Assembly: GCF_019008365.1 (NCBI RefSeq)
Contig: NZ_JAHHUL010000013.1
Span: 1 to 64,000 of the forward strand
Source of the DNA: Phosphitispora fastidiosa
GTDB taxonomy: Bacteria; Bacillota; Thermincolia; Thermincolales; UBA2595
DNA length: 64,000 bases
Direction: 5' to 3'
Positions 19,674 through 28,605 of the stretch are shown piece by piece. How positions within the stretch are numbered: position 1 is the stretch's first letter; each line of letters starts with the position of its first letter. Both the position numbers and the translations under genes were made by a program. Under the pieces are notes generated by a model. It did no database searches. It had not been told where the DNA came from and worked only from the letters and a program-made list of their open reading frames with translations.

Positions 19674-19904
19674 TTATTCTGCAGTAAATGGCAGTAAAGC
19701 CATATGACGCGCCCTCTTAATAGCTATGGTAAGCTGGCGCTGATGTTTGGCACAGTTTCCAGAGATACGGCGCGGCAGGATTTTGCCGCGTTCTGTAACG
19801 TATTTTTTAAGCTTTCCGCCATCTTTATAATCAATAGCTTGGACCTTATCTATACAGAATGAACAGACCCTTTTCCGGGGTCTTCTGCCTCGGTCACGTT
19901 TCAT
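19674..19904 (-). CDS. rpsR: 30S ribosomal protein S18
   Basis: 76 residues with [21 protein letters not shown] and [13 protein letters not shown]. Retains the cysteine form (CSFC at 14-17 and NCAKH), i.e. the zinc-binding C+ version. AGGAGG is six bases before the ATG. Part of the rpsF-ssb-rpsR operon; S6:S18 regulates the operon through the leader at 20722-20762. Confidence 0.97.
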   Translation of the reverse strand: MKRDRGRRPRKRVCSFCIDKVQAIDYKDGGKLKKYVTERGKILPRRISGNCAKHQRQLTIAIKRARHMALLPFTAE

Positions 19905-19952
19905 TTTATCCCTCCTAAGGCTAAAAGTGACAATCGATTGTCAATAAGTTTC

Positions 19953-20366
19953 TTAAAACGGTATGTCATCATCAGAAAAATCAATTTCTTTGCCCATAAT
20001 ACCGGAACTAGCTGAACCAGCCGAACTAGCTGAGCTGCTGGCTGAGCTATCCCTGGGGCTTAAAAAGCGCACCGTATCAGCTACTACCTCGGTAACCCAG
20101 CGGCGCTGACCGTCCTGTCCCTCGAAGGTACGAATTTGAAGCCGACCGTCCACCGCTGCCAATTTTCCCTTTGCAAGATAGTTAGCACAGTTTTCAGCCT
20201 GGGTTCCCCATACGACTATGCTGATGAAGTCTGCTTCACGTTCGCCCTGCTGGTTTTTAAAGGGCCTATCAACTGCCAGGGTAAACCCGGCAACTGCCTT
20301 GCCATTTGGCGTATACCTCAACTCGGGGTCCTTTGTTAACCTGCCGATAAGTACAATACGGTTTAA
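19953..20366 (-). CDS. ssb: single-stranded DNA-binding protein
   Basis: 137 residues from a GTG at 20366 ([18 protein letters not shown]), with GGGGG nine bases upstream. A frame-open ATG at 20435 would overlap rpsF by 14 bases and add residues not seen in the family. OB-fold followed by a short Ser-rich linker and the acidic tail DFSDDDIPF that recruits partner proteins. Binds ssDNA during replication and repair. Confidence 0.96.
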   Translation of the reverse strand, partial: LNRIVLIGRLTKDPELRYTPNGKAVAGFTLAVDRPFKNQQGEREADFISIVVWGTQAENCANYLAKGKLAAVDGRLQIRTFEGQDGQRRWVTEVVADTVRFLSPRDSSASSSASSAGSASSGIMGKEIDFSDDDIPF

Positions 20367-20421
20367 CACGAAAAAATACCCCCTTGGCCGTTCTATCCGG
20401 TCTCTGCAAATATCCCGGAAA

Positions 20422-20706
20422 TTAATCTTCTTCACGAAGAATCATAAACTTAACAATTTCGTCTGTAATGCGGAAAACACGGTCTAACTCTGATGCGGTT
20501 TCAGGTACACCATTGAACTTCATCAAGACATAATACCCTTCCCGGTTATGCTTGATTTCGTATGCGAGTTTGCGTTTTCCCCACTTATCGAGGCTGGCAA
20601 CTTCTCCACCATTGTTTTCAATCAGGCTCTTAAATTTTTCGATAACAGCTTCTGTTTGTTCTTCTTCCAACGTTTTGATAATGTACAACACCTCATAAGC
20701 TCGCAT
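20422..20706 (-). CDS. rpsF: 30S ribosomal protein S6
   Basis: 94 residues starting [11 protein letters not shown], with [13 protein letters not shown] typical of S6. GGAGGAGGTG precedes the ATG. First gene of the rpsF-ssb-rpsR operon, with a strong promoter and an autoregulatory leader directly upstream. Confidence 0.98.
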   Translation of the reverse strand: MRAYEVLYIIKTLEEEQTEAVIEKFKSLIENNGGEVASLDKWGKRKLAYEIKHNREGYYVLMKFNGVPETASELDRVFRITDEIVKFMILREED

Positions 20707-20721
20707 AGCTATTCACCTCCT

Positions 20722-20762
20722 CCCTGCGGACTAGCGGCCCCACCATTAAAAGTGGAGCAGGG
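20722..20762 (-). promoter_or_regulatory. S6:S18-binding leader of the rpsF operon
   Basis: CCCTGC (20762-20757) pairs with GCAGGG (20727-20722), enclosing a CTCCAC/GTGGGG hairpin and the unpaired GGCCGC and CCG bases expected of the bacterial rpsF leader that S6:S18 binds to repress translation. It ends about 15 bases before the ATG. Family recognition is by structure and position. Confidence 0.75.
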
Positions 20763-20796
20763 CTGTAAAACGAGACCTCAGGGGCCTCGATGCACT

Positions 20797-20825
20797 ATTA
20801 TATCACATTAGTCGGATGATGGCAA
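20797..20825 (-). promoter_or_regulatory. strong sigma-A promoter of the rpsF operon
   Basis: TTGCCA (20825-20820), 17-base spacer, TATAAT (20802-20797). A small CGAGGCC/GGTCTCG hairpin followed by TTTT lies between this promoter and the S6:S18 leader (about 20767-20790) and may attenuate. Confidence 0.8.
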
Positions 20826-20857
20826 GAATTAACGATTTTTAAAACTCTTCCGGTAAG

Positions 20858-21601
20858 TTAACTGTTAGACCCGGGGAATCTGAAGTGATACTTTATTGGA
20901 CTGGGCCAGTCCAAAAGCATATCGTTTTCCCGGGGACAAGGGCCGCCATTATGTATCAGCAGGGGGACCCCGTCCTCTCTTCTGGTATCGGAAACAATAC
21001 CAATATGCCACAGCGGCGGGCCATATACAACTATGTCCCCACCCTGCCACTGGATAAGGTTTTCATGGTCATAGTGCCTGATTTCGGTTGTCAGACTATC
21101 GGCATGCCGTTCAAAAAAAGAAACCAGGTTGGGTACTCTTCTGAAATCAATATTGGGGTCAGGTCTGCCTTCTACTCTTGGGTAAGCCCTGGGGTTTCTG
21201 CGGATATCCTCATCGACCATATCCTTGAGGTTGTAACCGGCATCTTTGAAAGCCCGCCAGATTACATCAGTACAAACCCCTTCATTCTCGGGAGGATAAC
21301 CCCCGCTGTAATACGCGCTGGTATAACCCGGTCCTCTCTCCACTTCTGCCCTGCCGCCGGCAACTATGTCCTCAAGGTCATCAAGGCCGTCATTATCCGT
21401 ATCTTTTTCTGAAAATATCCGTTCTATATCCACTTGCTCCCTTACCGGCCTTTCATCTTGAGCCGGGAAATTTCCCGAATCATTTCCCCCATTACCCGGT
21501 GGCGGTAACCCGCTGCCTGCTTGGGACACACACCCGGCAAAGATTCCGCTGCCTATAAAAAAAACAACTGCCAGGCTTAAAAACAAGGCATTTCTTTTCA
21601 C
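20858..21601 (-). CDS. DUF1287 lipoprotein with Ca-binding-like DxDxDG repeat
   Basis: 247 residues. Signal peptide with lipobox IFAGC (Cys at about 23), a Gly/Pro-rich linker, an EF-hand/TSP3-like DTDNDGLDDLED, then a DUF1287 domain. The domain has EGVCTDV (likely nucleophile Cys), HIGIV and LIHNGG, resembling an NlpC/P60-like papain fold. Probably a lipid-anchored extracytoplasmic cell-wall amidase/peptidase, by inference. Starts at a GTG with a weak ribosome-binding site. Confidence 0.75.
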   Translation of the reverse strand: MKRNALFLSLAVVFFIGSGIFAGCVSQAGSGLPPPGNGGNDSGNFPAQDERPVREQVDIERIFSEKDTDNDGLDDLEDIVAGGRAEVERGPGYTSAYYSGGYPPENEGVCTDVIWRAFKDAGYNLKDMVDEDIRRNPRAYPRVEGRPDPNIDFRRVPNLVSFFERHADSLTTEIRHYDHENLIQWQGGDIVVYGPPLWHIGIVSDTRREDGVPLLIHNGGPCPRENDMLLDWPSPIKYHFRFPGSNS

Positions 21602-21836
21602 TTATGGCACCACATTTCTTGCTATTTACTCTTGCATTTTTACCGTTTTCCATTACCATTGCTATTACCATTTTATCACTGAAGCAAGACTATGAACAGG
21701 CTATACGGTAATATATACTGCCTCAAATACCTGCTAAAAGGCTTTCTCCTCGAACAGTTGCAGGAATTTGTCGTTTACTGTCGAATAACATATTCTATCC
21801 AGTTGTTGGAATAATTGCCAAAGGGGGGATTTATCT

Positions 21837-23084
21837 ATGTCCGCCAATCCATATATGCGAACTATTGCCAAAGGCACCGTGCTCTTCCTGGAAAAGGCTC
21901 CCGGACACGAGATGTTTATTGTATTGAAAGGTTCTGTGGAACTAAGCACCATATCCAACAAGCGAAAAGTAATCCTTACCCACATCCCACAGGGAGGCTT
22001 TTTCGGGGAAATGTCCCTCCTGGGAGGAGAACACCGGGGATATTCAGCCATAGCTTCCGACAATTCCGTCCTGCTCATCATTAACAGGGATAATTTTGAT
22101 GAAATTGCCGCTACCAATCCCCAGCTTATCTTCCGCATTATGCAGGGCTTATCCGCACGTATCAGCGATTTAACTAGCCGTCTCAAGAATGCAGGCATTA
22201 CCGGGTATTCGCTTTGGGGGCAGGAACATGACAAAGATTCGGACAGAAATGCCGATACTCCGCCCGATGATGAGAAATCTGTGCCCGGAGACGCTGACAC
22301 TGCCAGAGGACCGTCAACAACAGAAACTTCCCCGGTTTTTGGAGTCGGAAAACTGAACAGTGATAAGGCTGTTGCCCGCGACAACCCCGCTGTTGTCGAA
22401 CAATATACCTTTAATAAAAAAGTAAAATGCCCGGTATGTAACAATAATTTTGAAACCCTTACCATCAGGGACAGTCGGCTGAAACAGGTTGACAGAACAG
22501 AAGAACTAAGGGTGCTTTATGAAGATATAGACCCATTAAAATATAATATATGGATGTGTCCCGAGTGTTTTTATGCCATGCGGAGAACGGAATTTGACAA
22601 ACTTAACGGTATTCAGAAACAGAAACTGGCCAACCTAACCGAACAACGCAAATCCCGATTCACTCCAAATTTTAAGAAAATATATACCCGGGGTTTTGCC
22701 ATTAATGCTTACCTGATTTCAATTGACTGCTGTGACGGGTTTATTAAAAGCGAAGGTATTGATGAAAGAATTGCCGGCATGTGGTTAAATGTTGCCTGGC
22801 TCTATGATGATATGGATGAGCCTGACAAGGCTGGGGAAGCCCGGAAGAATGCACTGGAAAAGTTCAAGCTTGCCTATATGTCAGGCCACAGGTCTGAGGG
22901 ACAGGACCAGAAGATAGAGTATCTGGTAGGTCGGCTGGCTTTTGGCCAGGGTAATGTCAAGGAAGCTAGGGAATACTGGTTCAGGGCTAACAGTCGGCGG
23001 AACGGGGTCCCACTTCTCAAAGAATTAGCCCGGGACGGGCTTGATATGTTAAAAGAGGTGGAACAGGAAAAAGAAAGTACTTGA
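21837..23084 (+). CDS. cyclic-nucleotide-binding domain fused to DUF2225 protein
   Basis: 415 residues. The N-terminal 120 residues form a cNMP-binding/Crp-like beta barrel (GFFGEMSLLGG is the phosphate-cassette region), without an adjacent Crp HTH. A low-complexity acidic linker (about 135-190) leads to a DUF2225 domain with KCPVCNN and CPECFYAM zinc-ribbon cysteines and TPR-like helices at the C-terminus. Role unknown; a sensory protein is plausible. AAGGGGGG precedes the ATG. It is one of few plus-strand genes left of the origin. Its stop codon lies within the foldback element at 23074-23386, so the last residues (KKEST) may be derived from that element. Confidence 0.85.
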   Translation: MSANPYMRTIAKGTVLFLEKAPGHEMFIVLKGSVELSTISNKRKVILTHIPQGGFFGEMSLLGGEHRGYSAIASDNSVLLIINRDNFDEIAATNPQLIFRIMQGLSARISDLTSRLKNAGITGYSLWGQEHDKDSDRNADTPPDDEKSVPGDADTARGPSTTETSPVFGVGKLNSDKAVARDNPAVVEQYTFNKKVKCPVCNNNFETLTIRDSRLKQVDRTEELRVLYEDIDPLKYNIWMCPECFYAMRRTEFDKLNGIQKQKLANLTEQRKSRFTPNFKKIYTRGFAINAYLISIDCCDGFIKSEGIDERIAGMWLNVAWLYDDMDEPDKAGEARKNALEKFKLAYMSGHRSEGQDQKIEYLVGRLAFGQGNVKEAREYWFRANSRRNGVPLLKELARDGLDMLKEVEQEKEST

Positions 23085-23386
23085 TGGGTACCCCATAATT
23101 AATGGGAGATATTCTGTAAAATAACAAATTATAAGAGGGGCAGATAGATTCCTCCACGACGGCAACAATTCCGCTTGGTCCCCAATTCGTTACCGTCGTC
23201 TCACACTAAAAACCAGCGTGAGACTCCGACGAATCGGGGAGGCCCCTGACCGGCTCCCGCATTCGCGGCTCGCCGACAAGCGGACATCAGACTCGTCGTT
23301 CCGGAACATATCTGCCCCTCTCACTATTTAACAATTTAAGAAACCATCCAATTACATTCTATGGGGACAGCCCCATCAAGTACTTT
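23074..23386. repeat. 313-bp foldback element with nested inverted repeats
   Basis: Ends are a perfect 15-bp inverted repeat, AAAGTACTTGATGGG at 23074-23088 and its complement at 23372-23386. Inside are AGAGGGGCAGATA (about 23134-23146) against its complement (23309-23322), TTCC-ACGACG pairings, and a central imperfect hairpin of CCCCAATTCGT...GTCTCAC against GTGAGACTCCGACGAATCGGGG (about 23181-23238). There is no transposase frame. It resembles a MITE-like or large palindromic element, and occupies the whole 330-base gap between two converging genes. Confidence 0.75.
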
Positions 23387-23417
23387 ATTATCGGCAGCTG
23401 CTTTTTATACAATAGAT

Positions 23418-24512
23418 TTATACATTGAAGCGGAAATAGACCACATCGCCGTCTTTCATGATATATTCCTTGCCCTCAAGGCGGACCTGTCCCTTCTCCT
23501 TGGCCTGATTCTGAGAACCTGCAGCCATCAAGTCGTCATAGGACACTATCTCTGCCCTGATAAATCCCCGCTCAATATCAGTATGGATTTTACCTGCAGC
23601 CTGCGGAGCCTTGGTACCGCTCCTAATGGTCCATGCCTTTACCTCCTGGGGACCGGCGGTAAAAAAGGTCAGCAGACCAAGCAAGCGGTATCCCGCTCTG
23701 ACCAACCTATCCAGCCCGGATTCATGAAGACCCAGATCAGCAAGAAACTCCACCTTTTCTTCATCTTCAAGTTCAGCAATTTCGGCCTCGATTTTCCCAC
23801 AGACCACTACTGCTTCCGAGTTCTCCAATGCTGCAATCTTCCTGACTTCCTCCACCAGACGGTTTCCTTGAGCGTCGGGCAGGTCATCCTCACTTACATT
23901 GGCCACATACAGCACCGGTTTGGAGGTCAAAAAATTAGCATCCTTTAACAAAACCTGTTCTTCGGGCTCAAGCTCAACACTTCGTACCGGCATACCTGCA
24001 TCCAGGGCTTCCTGAATACGTTCCAGCACTTTCAGTTCTGCCCCATACTTTTTATCATGAGTTTTCATCATTTTCCGAGTCCGCTCAAGCCGCTTATCCA
24101 TGGTTTCCAGATCCGCCAGGACCAGTTCCATATTAATTGTCTCAATATCCCTTGCCGGGCCGATATCGCCTTCCACATGAGTAACGTTGGTATCCTGAAA
24201 ACACCTGACCACATGGACTATGGCATCTACTTCCCTTATATGGGACAGGAATTTGTTGCCCAAGCCCTCGCCTTTACTGGCTCCTTTCACCAAACCGGCA
24301 ATATCCACAAACTCCGTCACAGTTGGAACAACCTTTTGAGGCCTGACCATTTCAGCCAGCCTGTCCAGTCTTTCATCAGGCACTTCCACAACCCCGACAT
24401 TGGGGTCTATGGTACAAAAAGGGTAGTTGGCCGCTTCGGCTCCTGCCCTGGTGATTGCATTAAAAAGGGTTGATTTGCCTACATTGGGCAACCCTACGAT
24501 TCCTAGCTGCAT
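23418..24512 (-). CDS. ychF: Obg-family ATPase YchF/EngD
   Basis: 364 residues, full length. G1 motif GLPNVGKSTLFN, KGASKGEGLGNKFL, the coiled-coil insertion and a C-terminal TGS domain ending KDGDVVYFRFNV. An ATP-preferring translation-associated GTPase relative that binds ribosomes. AAGGATG precedes the ATG. Monocistronic and convergent with the gene at 21837. Confidence 0.98.
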   Translation of the reverse strand: MQLGIVGLPNVGKSTLFNAITRAGAEAANYPFCTIDPNVGVVEVPDERLDRLAEMVRPQKVVPTVTEFVDIAGLVKGASKGEGLGNKFLSHIREVDAIVHVVRCFQDTNVTHVEGDIGPARDIETINMELVLADLETMDKRLERTRKMMKTHDKKYGAELKVLERIQEALDAGMPVRSVELEPEEQVLLKDANFLTSKPVLYVANVSEDDLPDAQGNRLVEEVRKIAALENSEAVVVCGKIEAEIAELEDEEKVEFLADLGLHESGLDRLVRAGYRLLGLLTFFTAGPQEVKAWTIRSGTKAPQAAGKIHTDIERGFIRAEIVSYDDLMAAGSQNQAKEKGQVRLEGKEYIMKDGDVVYFRFNV

Positions 24513-24652
24513 TAAAGGTTCATCCTTTCTTGTCAGACAAAGTCATTCAAATATAACCAATATAATATACCCCAGACTTCAGTAATTGTAAATATATTTG
24601 GCCAAATTTAATGTGGATTTTTAGTATTTGAAAATTCTTACTGCCAAGGATA

Positions 24653-26143
24653 TTAACCTCCTACTCTCGTCTTACCGCTGCCATCTAAGCGTATCCGGTA
24701 AACAGGATATACATTACTTTCAACCCAGTTGCATTGGTAGAAAATCCAATCTCCAACTATTCCTAGACGATAGGCATGTACGTCACTCAATTTCGTTTTC
24801 TGTGTTCCGTCCAATTTCATTCTATAGAGTGCACCATTGTCTTTATATTCCCAAAAACACACCCACTCACCAGAAATATTCATCTGAGAAGGTACCGAGT
24901 TACTGGATATCTGGACTTTTTCTGTTCCGTCTGATTTCATCCTATAGAAACCGGGGTTATCACAATAATAATCAGAGCAATAAAAAATTGTGTCTCCGAC
25001 AACATCAAAACCGGCATAGGGTATCATTTCATTTAAAATTTTTGATCTCTCCGTACCATCGGTTTTTATTTTCCATAGCCCATTTTGAAAATATTCACTC
25101 TCCCAGTTATAAGGCGTCTGGTAATAAATCCATCCGTTGCTTACACAAATATTATAAGGCTCTGCCAATTGATCACCAATTCTTGTTCTTTGGGTGCCAT
25201 CAACTTTGATTTTTGATAGCTGATTATGTTCATTTACATAATAGATCCAATTGCCTGCCACTGCCAGCCAGTTTAGTGATTTCTCAGTGCTGATTTTGGT
25301 TCTGCCGGAACCGTCAATTCGTATCTTATAAATATCAAATATTGTTTCATCGAAAAGGGAATCCCCAATCCTGGTTTTCCGAGTTCCGGAAGGAGTCGCA
25401 TAGTAAATCCAGTTTCCGATGAAATTTATTGAAAAAGGGATGTCGTTGCTCAGCTTGGTTTTGTTTAATCCATCAAACTTGCTTTTATATAGTCGATCAT
25501 TATCAAACGGATTATAGAATACCAGCCAGTCTCCATACTGGGCATAAGCCGCATCGTTCATTAAGTTACCGGTACTGTTACCTATTCCCGTACACTGGAA
25601 TATCAATTCATCAATGATTCCTGAATCCAAAATGGGATCCAGGATGTTGTCCTCATTACTTATAACAATTAATCCACTGTGAAAAAAGACTTTTCTATTC
25701 AAGGCTTCTGCCAAAGCTCTTAGTGGTATGTAAGTCCTTCCCTGCCTTAACTCTGCCGGAACATTCAGAGTAGAAACTTTATTGTTTACAATCATCTCTT
25801 CATTTCCGAGTGTTATCTTTACTATTATGTCACCCAAATAAACTGTTGCAGTATTGCTCTTTGAATTCCAGTCCACTTTAGCCCCCAGGCTTTCTGATAC
25901 AAATCTTAATGGCAATAAGGTTCTTCCATTTTTTACAACAGGAGTTATTTCAGCGTCAGACAGATCAATGACCCTTTTCTCACCATTAACGAGTGCCATG
26001 GGGCTGTCAAGATAAAAAACAGCTGCCTCTTTTACTTTAATTAAGACATCATCAGTAAGATTGTCTTGGGCTAGAGCTGTTCCCGAATAAAAAAGACAGC
26101 TTAAAAATACCAGTATCAAGGATAGCAATCTTTTAATATACAA
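24653..26143 (-). CDS. secreted protein with copper-amine-oxidase N-terminal domain and DUF5050-like repeats
   Basis: 496 residues. A signal peptide (IKRLLSLILVFLSCLFYSG) precedes a copper-amine-oxidase N-terminal stalk domain (about residues 45-165: VNGEKRVIDL, RTLLPLRFVSE, GRTYIPLRALAE). The C-terminal 320 residues are six or seven repeats of the type GDWIFYxxxxxxxxLYRxxxDGTxKTKL, a DUF5050-like beta propeller. A surface-layer or sensing role is inferred. The TTG at 26143 is seven bases after GGGGGGA, and an upstream in-frame TTG at 26158 overlaps that site. Confidence 0.82.
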   Translation of the reverse strand: MYIKRLLSLILVFLSCLFYSGTALAQDNLTDDVLIKVKEAAVFYLDSPMALVNGEKRVIDLSDAEITPVVKNGRTLLPLRFVSESLGAKVDWNSKSNTATVYLGDIIVKITLGNEEMIVNNKVSTLNVPAELRQGRTYIPLRALAEALNRKVFFHSGLIVISNEDNILDPILDSGIIDELIFQCTGIGNSTGNLMNDAAYAQYGDWLVFYNPFDNDRLYKSKFDGLNKTKLSNDIPFSINFIGNWIYYATPSGTRKTRIGDSLFDETIFDIYKIRIDGSGRTKISTEKSLNWLAVAGNWIYYVNEHNQLSKIKVDGTQRTRIGDQLAEPYNICVSNGWIYYQTPYNWESEYFQNGLWKIKTDGTERSKILNEMIPYAGFDVVGDTIFYCSDYYCDNPGFYRMKSDGTEKVQISSNSVPSQMNISGEWVCFWEYKDNGALYRMKLDGTQKTKLSDVHAYRLGIVGDWIFYQCNWVESNVYPVYRIRLDGSGKTRVGG

Positions 26144-26333
26144 TTTAATTCCCCCCAAATTAGTTATTTAAATCATCCCTAGCCTATATTCCAAAAAACA
26201 GCTGCCTTAAATACGGTTGTCCCCTAGTCCGTCCATTCATTTCGGCCGACCATACCGGCTATACCCATTATATTCCATTTCAATAGCCGTTGTCTAGGCA
26301 TTGCCCCCTCAAGTTAAATCAAAGGAAAAAATA

Positions 26334-26366
26334 AAACAGCCTTTATAATAAAAGACTGTTACAATG
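26334..26366 (-). terminator. intrinsic terminator of the mscS/DUF951 operon
   Basis: AACAGTCTTT/AAAGGCTGTT stem (26360-26335) followed on the minus strand by TTTTATTTTTT. Confidence 0.75.
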
Positions 26367-26392
26367 CCTTACTTACCACCGTATCCTGAAAT

Positions 26393-26605
26393 TTATTTCG
26401 GGTTCCCGGCAGCCTGAATAACCTTTTTTACTCCCTTTTCAAACTTGGGCCGCGGCAGCATAAGCTGACGCCCACAGCCCAGGCACTTAATTCTGAAATC
26501 CATTCCGGTGCGGGTCACTTCCCAGCGGTCATTGCCGCAGGGGTGAGCCTTTCTCATCTGAACAATATCACCAACCTGATATTTATGTGTTTTAGCTGTC
26601 TCCAT
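26393..26605 (-). CDS. DUF951 family protein
   Basis: 70 residues with YQVGDIVQMRKAHPCG and CLGCGRQLMLPRPKFEK, the compact DUF951 pattern with a CxxC that may bind metal. Family function is unknown. The frame is open far upstream, but the ATG at 26605 matches the family start and overlaps the end of mscS by 14 bases, implying coupled translation. Confidence 0.85.
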   Translation of the reverse strand: METAKTHKYQVGDIVQMRKAHPCGNDRWEVTRTGMDFRIKCLGCGRQLMLPRPKFEKGVKKVIQAAGNPK

Positions 26606-27512
26606 GATATTCAGCCCCGCTTCCCGGCACACCGGCAGTATCTCGAATATCTTCAGCGCCCCCCGTAATGATAACCTGGCGGGGATACGGAATTTCGATG
26701 CCCTCCCGGTCAAAGGCCTCTTTAAACCTCTTGCGCAGCTCACGTTCTACGCGCCACTGCTCCATTGGCCTGGTTTTGGCCACCGTCCGGATAACAACTT
26801 CACTTGGGCCCAAGGCGACTACCCCCAGGACTTCCGGTCCTTCTGCTATAACATCCCCAAATTCGCCGGCAAGCTCGATAGCTGTCTTTTGCATAACATC
26901 AAGAGCCTTGTCAATATCTTCTTCATAGGCAATTCCGATTTCAACCAGAGCTCTCATGTTTCCCCTGCTGAAGTTGGTGACAGCAGTAATCTGTCCATTG
27001 GGGATAATATGATATTCTCCGCCCCAGTCTCTCAACTTAGTTACACGGAGTTCAATTTCTTCAACGAAACCCGAAAAACCGCCGGTTGTGATATATTCAC
27101 CCACTACATATTGATTTTCCAGCAGTATAAAAAACCCTGTGATAACATCCCTGACCAGACTCTGGGCGCCAATACCAAGAGCCACCCCCAGGATACCCGC
27201 ACCTGCCAGGAATCCTTTGAGGTCAGTACCTGTAAGCTGTGCAATCTGTCCTAATACGGTAAACCCAACAATAAAATAGACAGCATACCTTAATATACTC
27301 TTGGCAAGTGTCTTTAAGGTGAGCAGCCTTCGTTCATCAAAATAAAACTTTTGGTCCCGCGGCTTAAGAATGCGGTTGATAATCATGTCTCCGGTCTTAA
27401 TCAGCACAAAAGCTAAAATAATAGTACCGGCTATAGTTCCGCCAAACTTCAGCAGTTCGTCTTTATAAGCAAAGACCTTTTCAGTTTGCAGTGACAGACT
27501 TTCCATGTTCAT
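26592..27512 (-). CDS. small-conductance mechanosensitive channel MscS-type
   Basis: 306 residues. Three hydrophobic segments in the first 130 residues and the pore-lining GAGILGVALGIGAQSLVRDVITG, followed by the beta domain GEYITTGGFSGFVEEI and a C-terminal alpha/beta domain. Opens on membrane tension to release osmolytes. AGAGGAG is 12 bases before the ATG. Confidence 0.93.
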   Translation of the reverse strand: MNMESLSLQTEKVFAYKDELLKFGGTIAGTIILAFVLIKTGDMIINRILKPRDQKFYFDERRLLTLKTLAKSILRYAVYFIVGFTVLGQIAQLTGTDLKGFLAGAGILGVALGIGAQSLVRDVITGFFILLENQYVVGEYITTGGFSGFVEEIELRVTKLRDWGGEYHIIPNGQITAVTNFSRGNMRALVEIGIAYEEDIDKALDVMQKTAIELAGEFGDVIAEGPEVLGVVALGPSEVVIRTVAKTRPMEQWRVERELRKRFKEAFDREGIEIPYPRQVIITGGAEDIRDTAGVPGSGAEYHGDS

Positions 27513-27566
27513 CCTGACTATTTTCTCCTCTTTATAAACCGTATTTATTTGACAAGGTGATGGGCT

Positions 27567-28502
27567 TTATTTATACCTGATTATTATACTTGCTCCGTCG
27601 CCCTCAATTTCCCTAATTATTTCCTGCGCTTTTTCAGCAGAAGGGTGTCCTTTAATAAGCGCTGTTTCCCTAATAACTTTCAAGCCCTCAGAACCCATAC
27701 TACGAAGGGCATCTAAGGTCATAAACCTGACGATACCGTCATGGTGGCTGAGCATTCCGCCCAGATAACCCGTTACTTCTGGCCCGCCAATCTTCCCAAG
27801 GGATCTGACGGCCTGGACAACTACTTTCACTTCAGGTTCTCCCAGAGCCTCTACGAGGGATGGGATAGAATTCTTGTTCCCAATTTTACCCAGAGCTCTG
27901 GCTGCTTCCAGCCTGACATTCATCGCTTTATCGCTCAGGGCATACTGCAAGGCCGAAACTGAAGAGGGCTCGCCTATTTCCCCCAGGATTTCTATTAAAT
28001 ACCCTCTAAAAACAGAATCATCATCCTCCAGAGCAGCCAGTAAGGCCGGCACGGCGCTCTGACCCAGAGCTACCAATACTTCTGCCGTTCTGGCCGGCAG
28101 CCACCGGTTAGGTTCTTTTAGTGATTGGACCAACGACCCTGCAATAGAAGCATCGCCCATACTTTTCAGGGCTTCAGCTGCTGCCAGCCGTACCTCTTCA
28201 CGCTTATCTGCCATCGCCATGAACAACGGCTCGGTTAAAGTACCCCTGATTAGTTTCTGCTTTTCAGCGGGGTAACCTTTGATTTCCCGGGTAATCTGCT
28301 CTATGACTGCGAAATTTCTCTCCCTTACATGCCGTTCCAACTCGCCGATGTCATCAGAATTATAATTCGGGTGGAGCCCTGAACCCACCACCTCGGCAGA
28401 GTCAACAGGAATTGAGCTCTTGCCTGCCGCCTTCCAGAAAAACAATCCCGCAACAAGGATTACTCCCAATATGAGCAGCGTGATTCCATATAAAGAAACC
28501 AT
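27567..28502 (-). CDS. membrane-anchored HEAT-repeat protein
   Basis: 311 residues: one N-terminal membrane segment, then six or so HEAT/PBS-lyase repeats of the form LxxALxDxxxxVRxEAARALGKIG (about residues 55-290). These form a protein-binding solenoid. The ligand is unknown. GAGGGTGA lies nine bases before the ATG at 28502; the earlier in-frame ATG at 28520 overlaps this site. Confidence 0.82.
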   Translation of the reverse strand: MVSLYGITLLILGVILVAGLFFWKAAGKSSIPVDSAEVVGSGLHPNYNSDDIGELERHVRERNFAVIEQITREIKGYPAEKQKLIRGTLTEPLFMAMADKREEVRLAAAEALKSMGDASIAGSLVQSLKEPNRWLPARTAEVLVALGQSAVPALLAALEDDDSVFRGYLIEILGEIGEPSSVSALQYALSDKAMNVRLEAARALGKIGNKNSIPSLVEALGEPEVKVVVQAVRSLGKIGGPEVTGYLGGMLSHHDGIVRFMTLDALRSMGSEGLKVIRETALIKGHPSAEKAQEIIREIEGDGASIIIRYK

Positions 28503-28605
28503 TAAACCATTCACCCTCATTCATATCCCCAAATGCTTGTAAATACTTTCGACGCATCCAGGATAAATCCTTTTAAAAAAAATCCAGCCCAATGGCTGGA
28601 ATAAG

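Noticed and set aside
21734-22465. 243-codon minus-strand frame opposite the CNB/DUF2225 gene
   Set aside because: It is the antisense of a well-supported plus-strand gene with recognisable domains; its translation is rich in Ser/Pro and shows no family.
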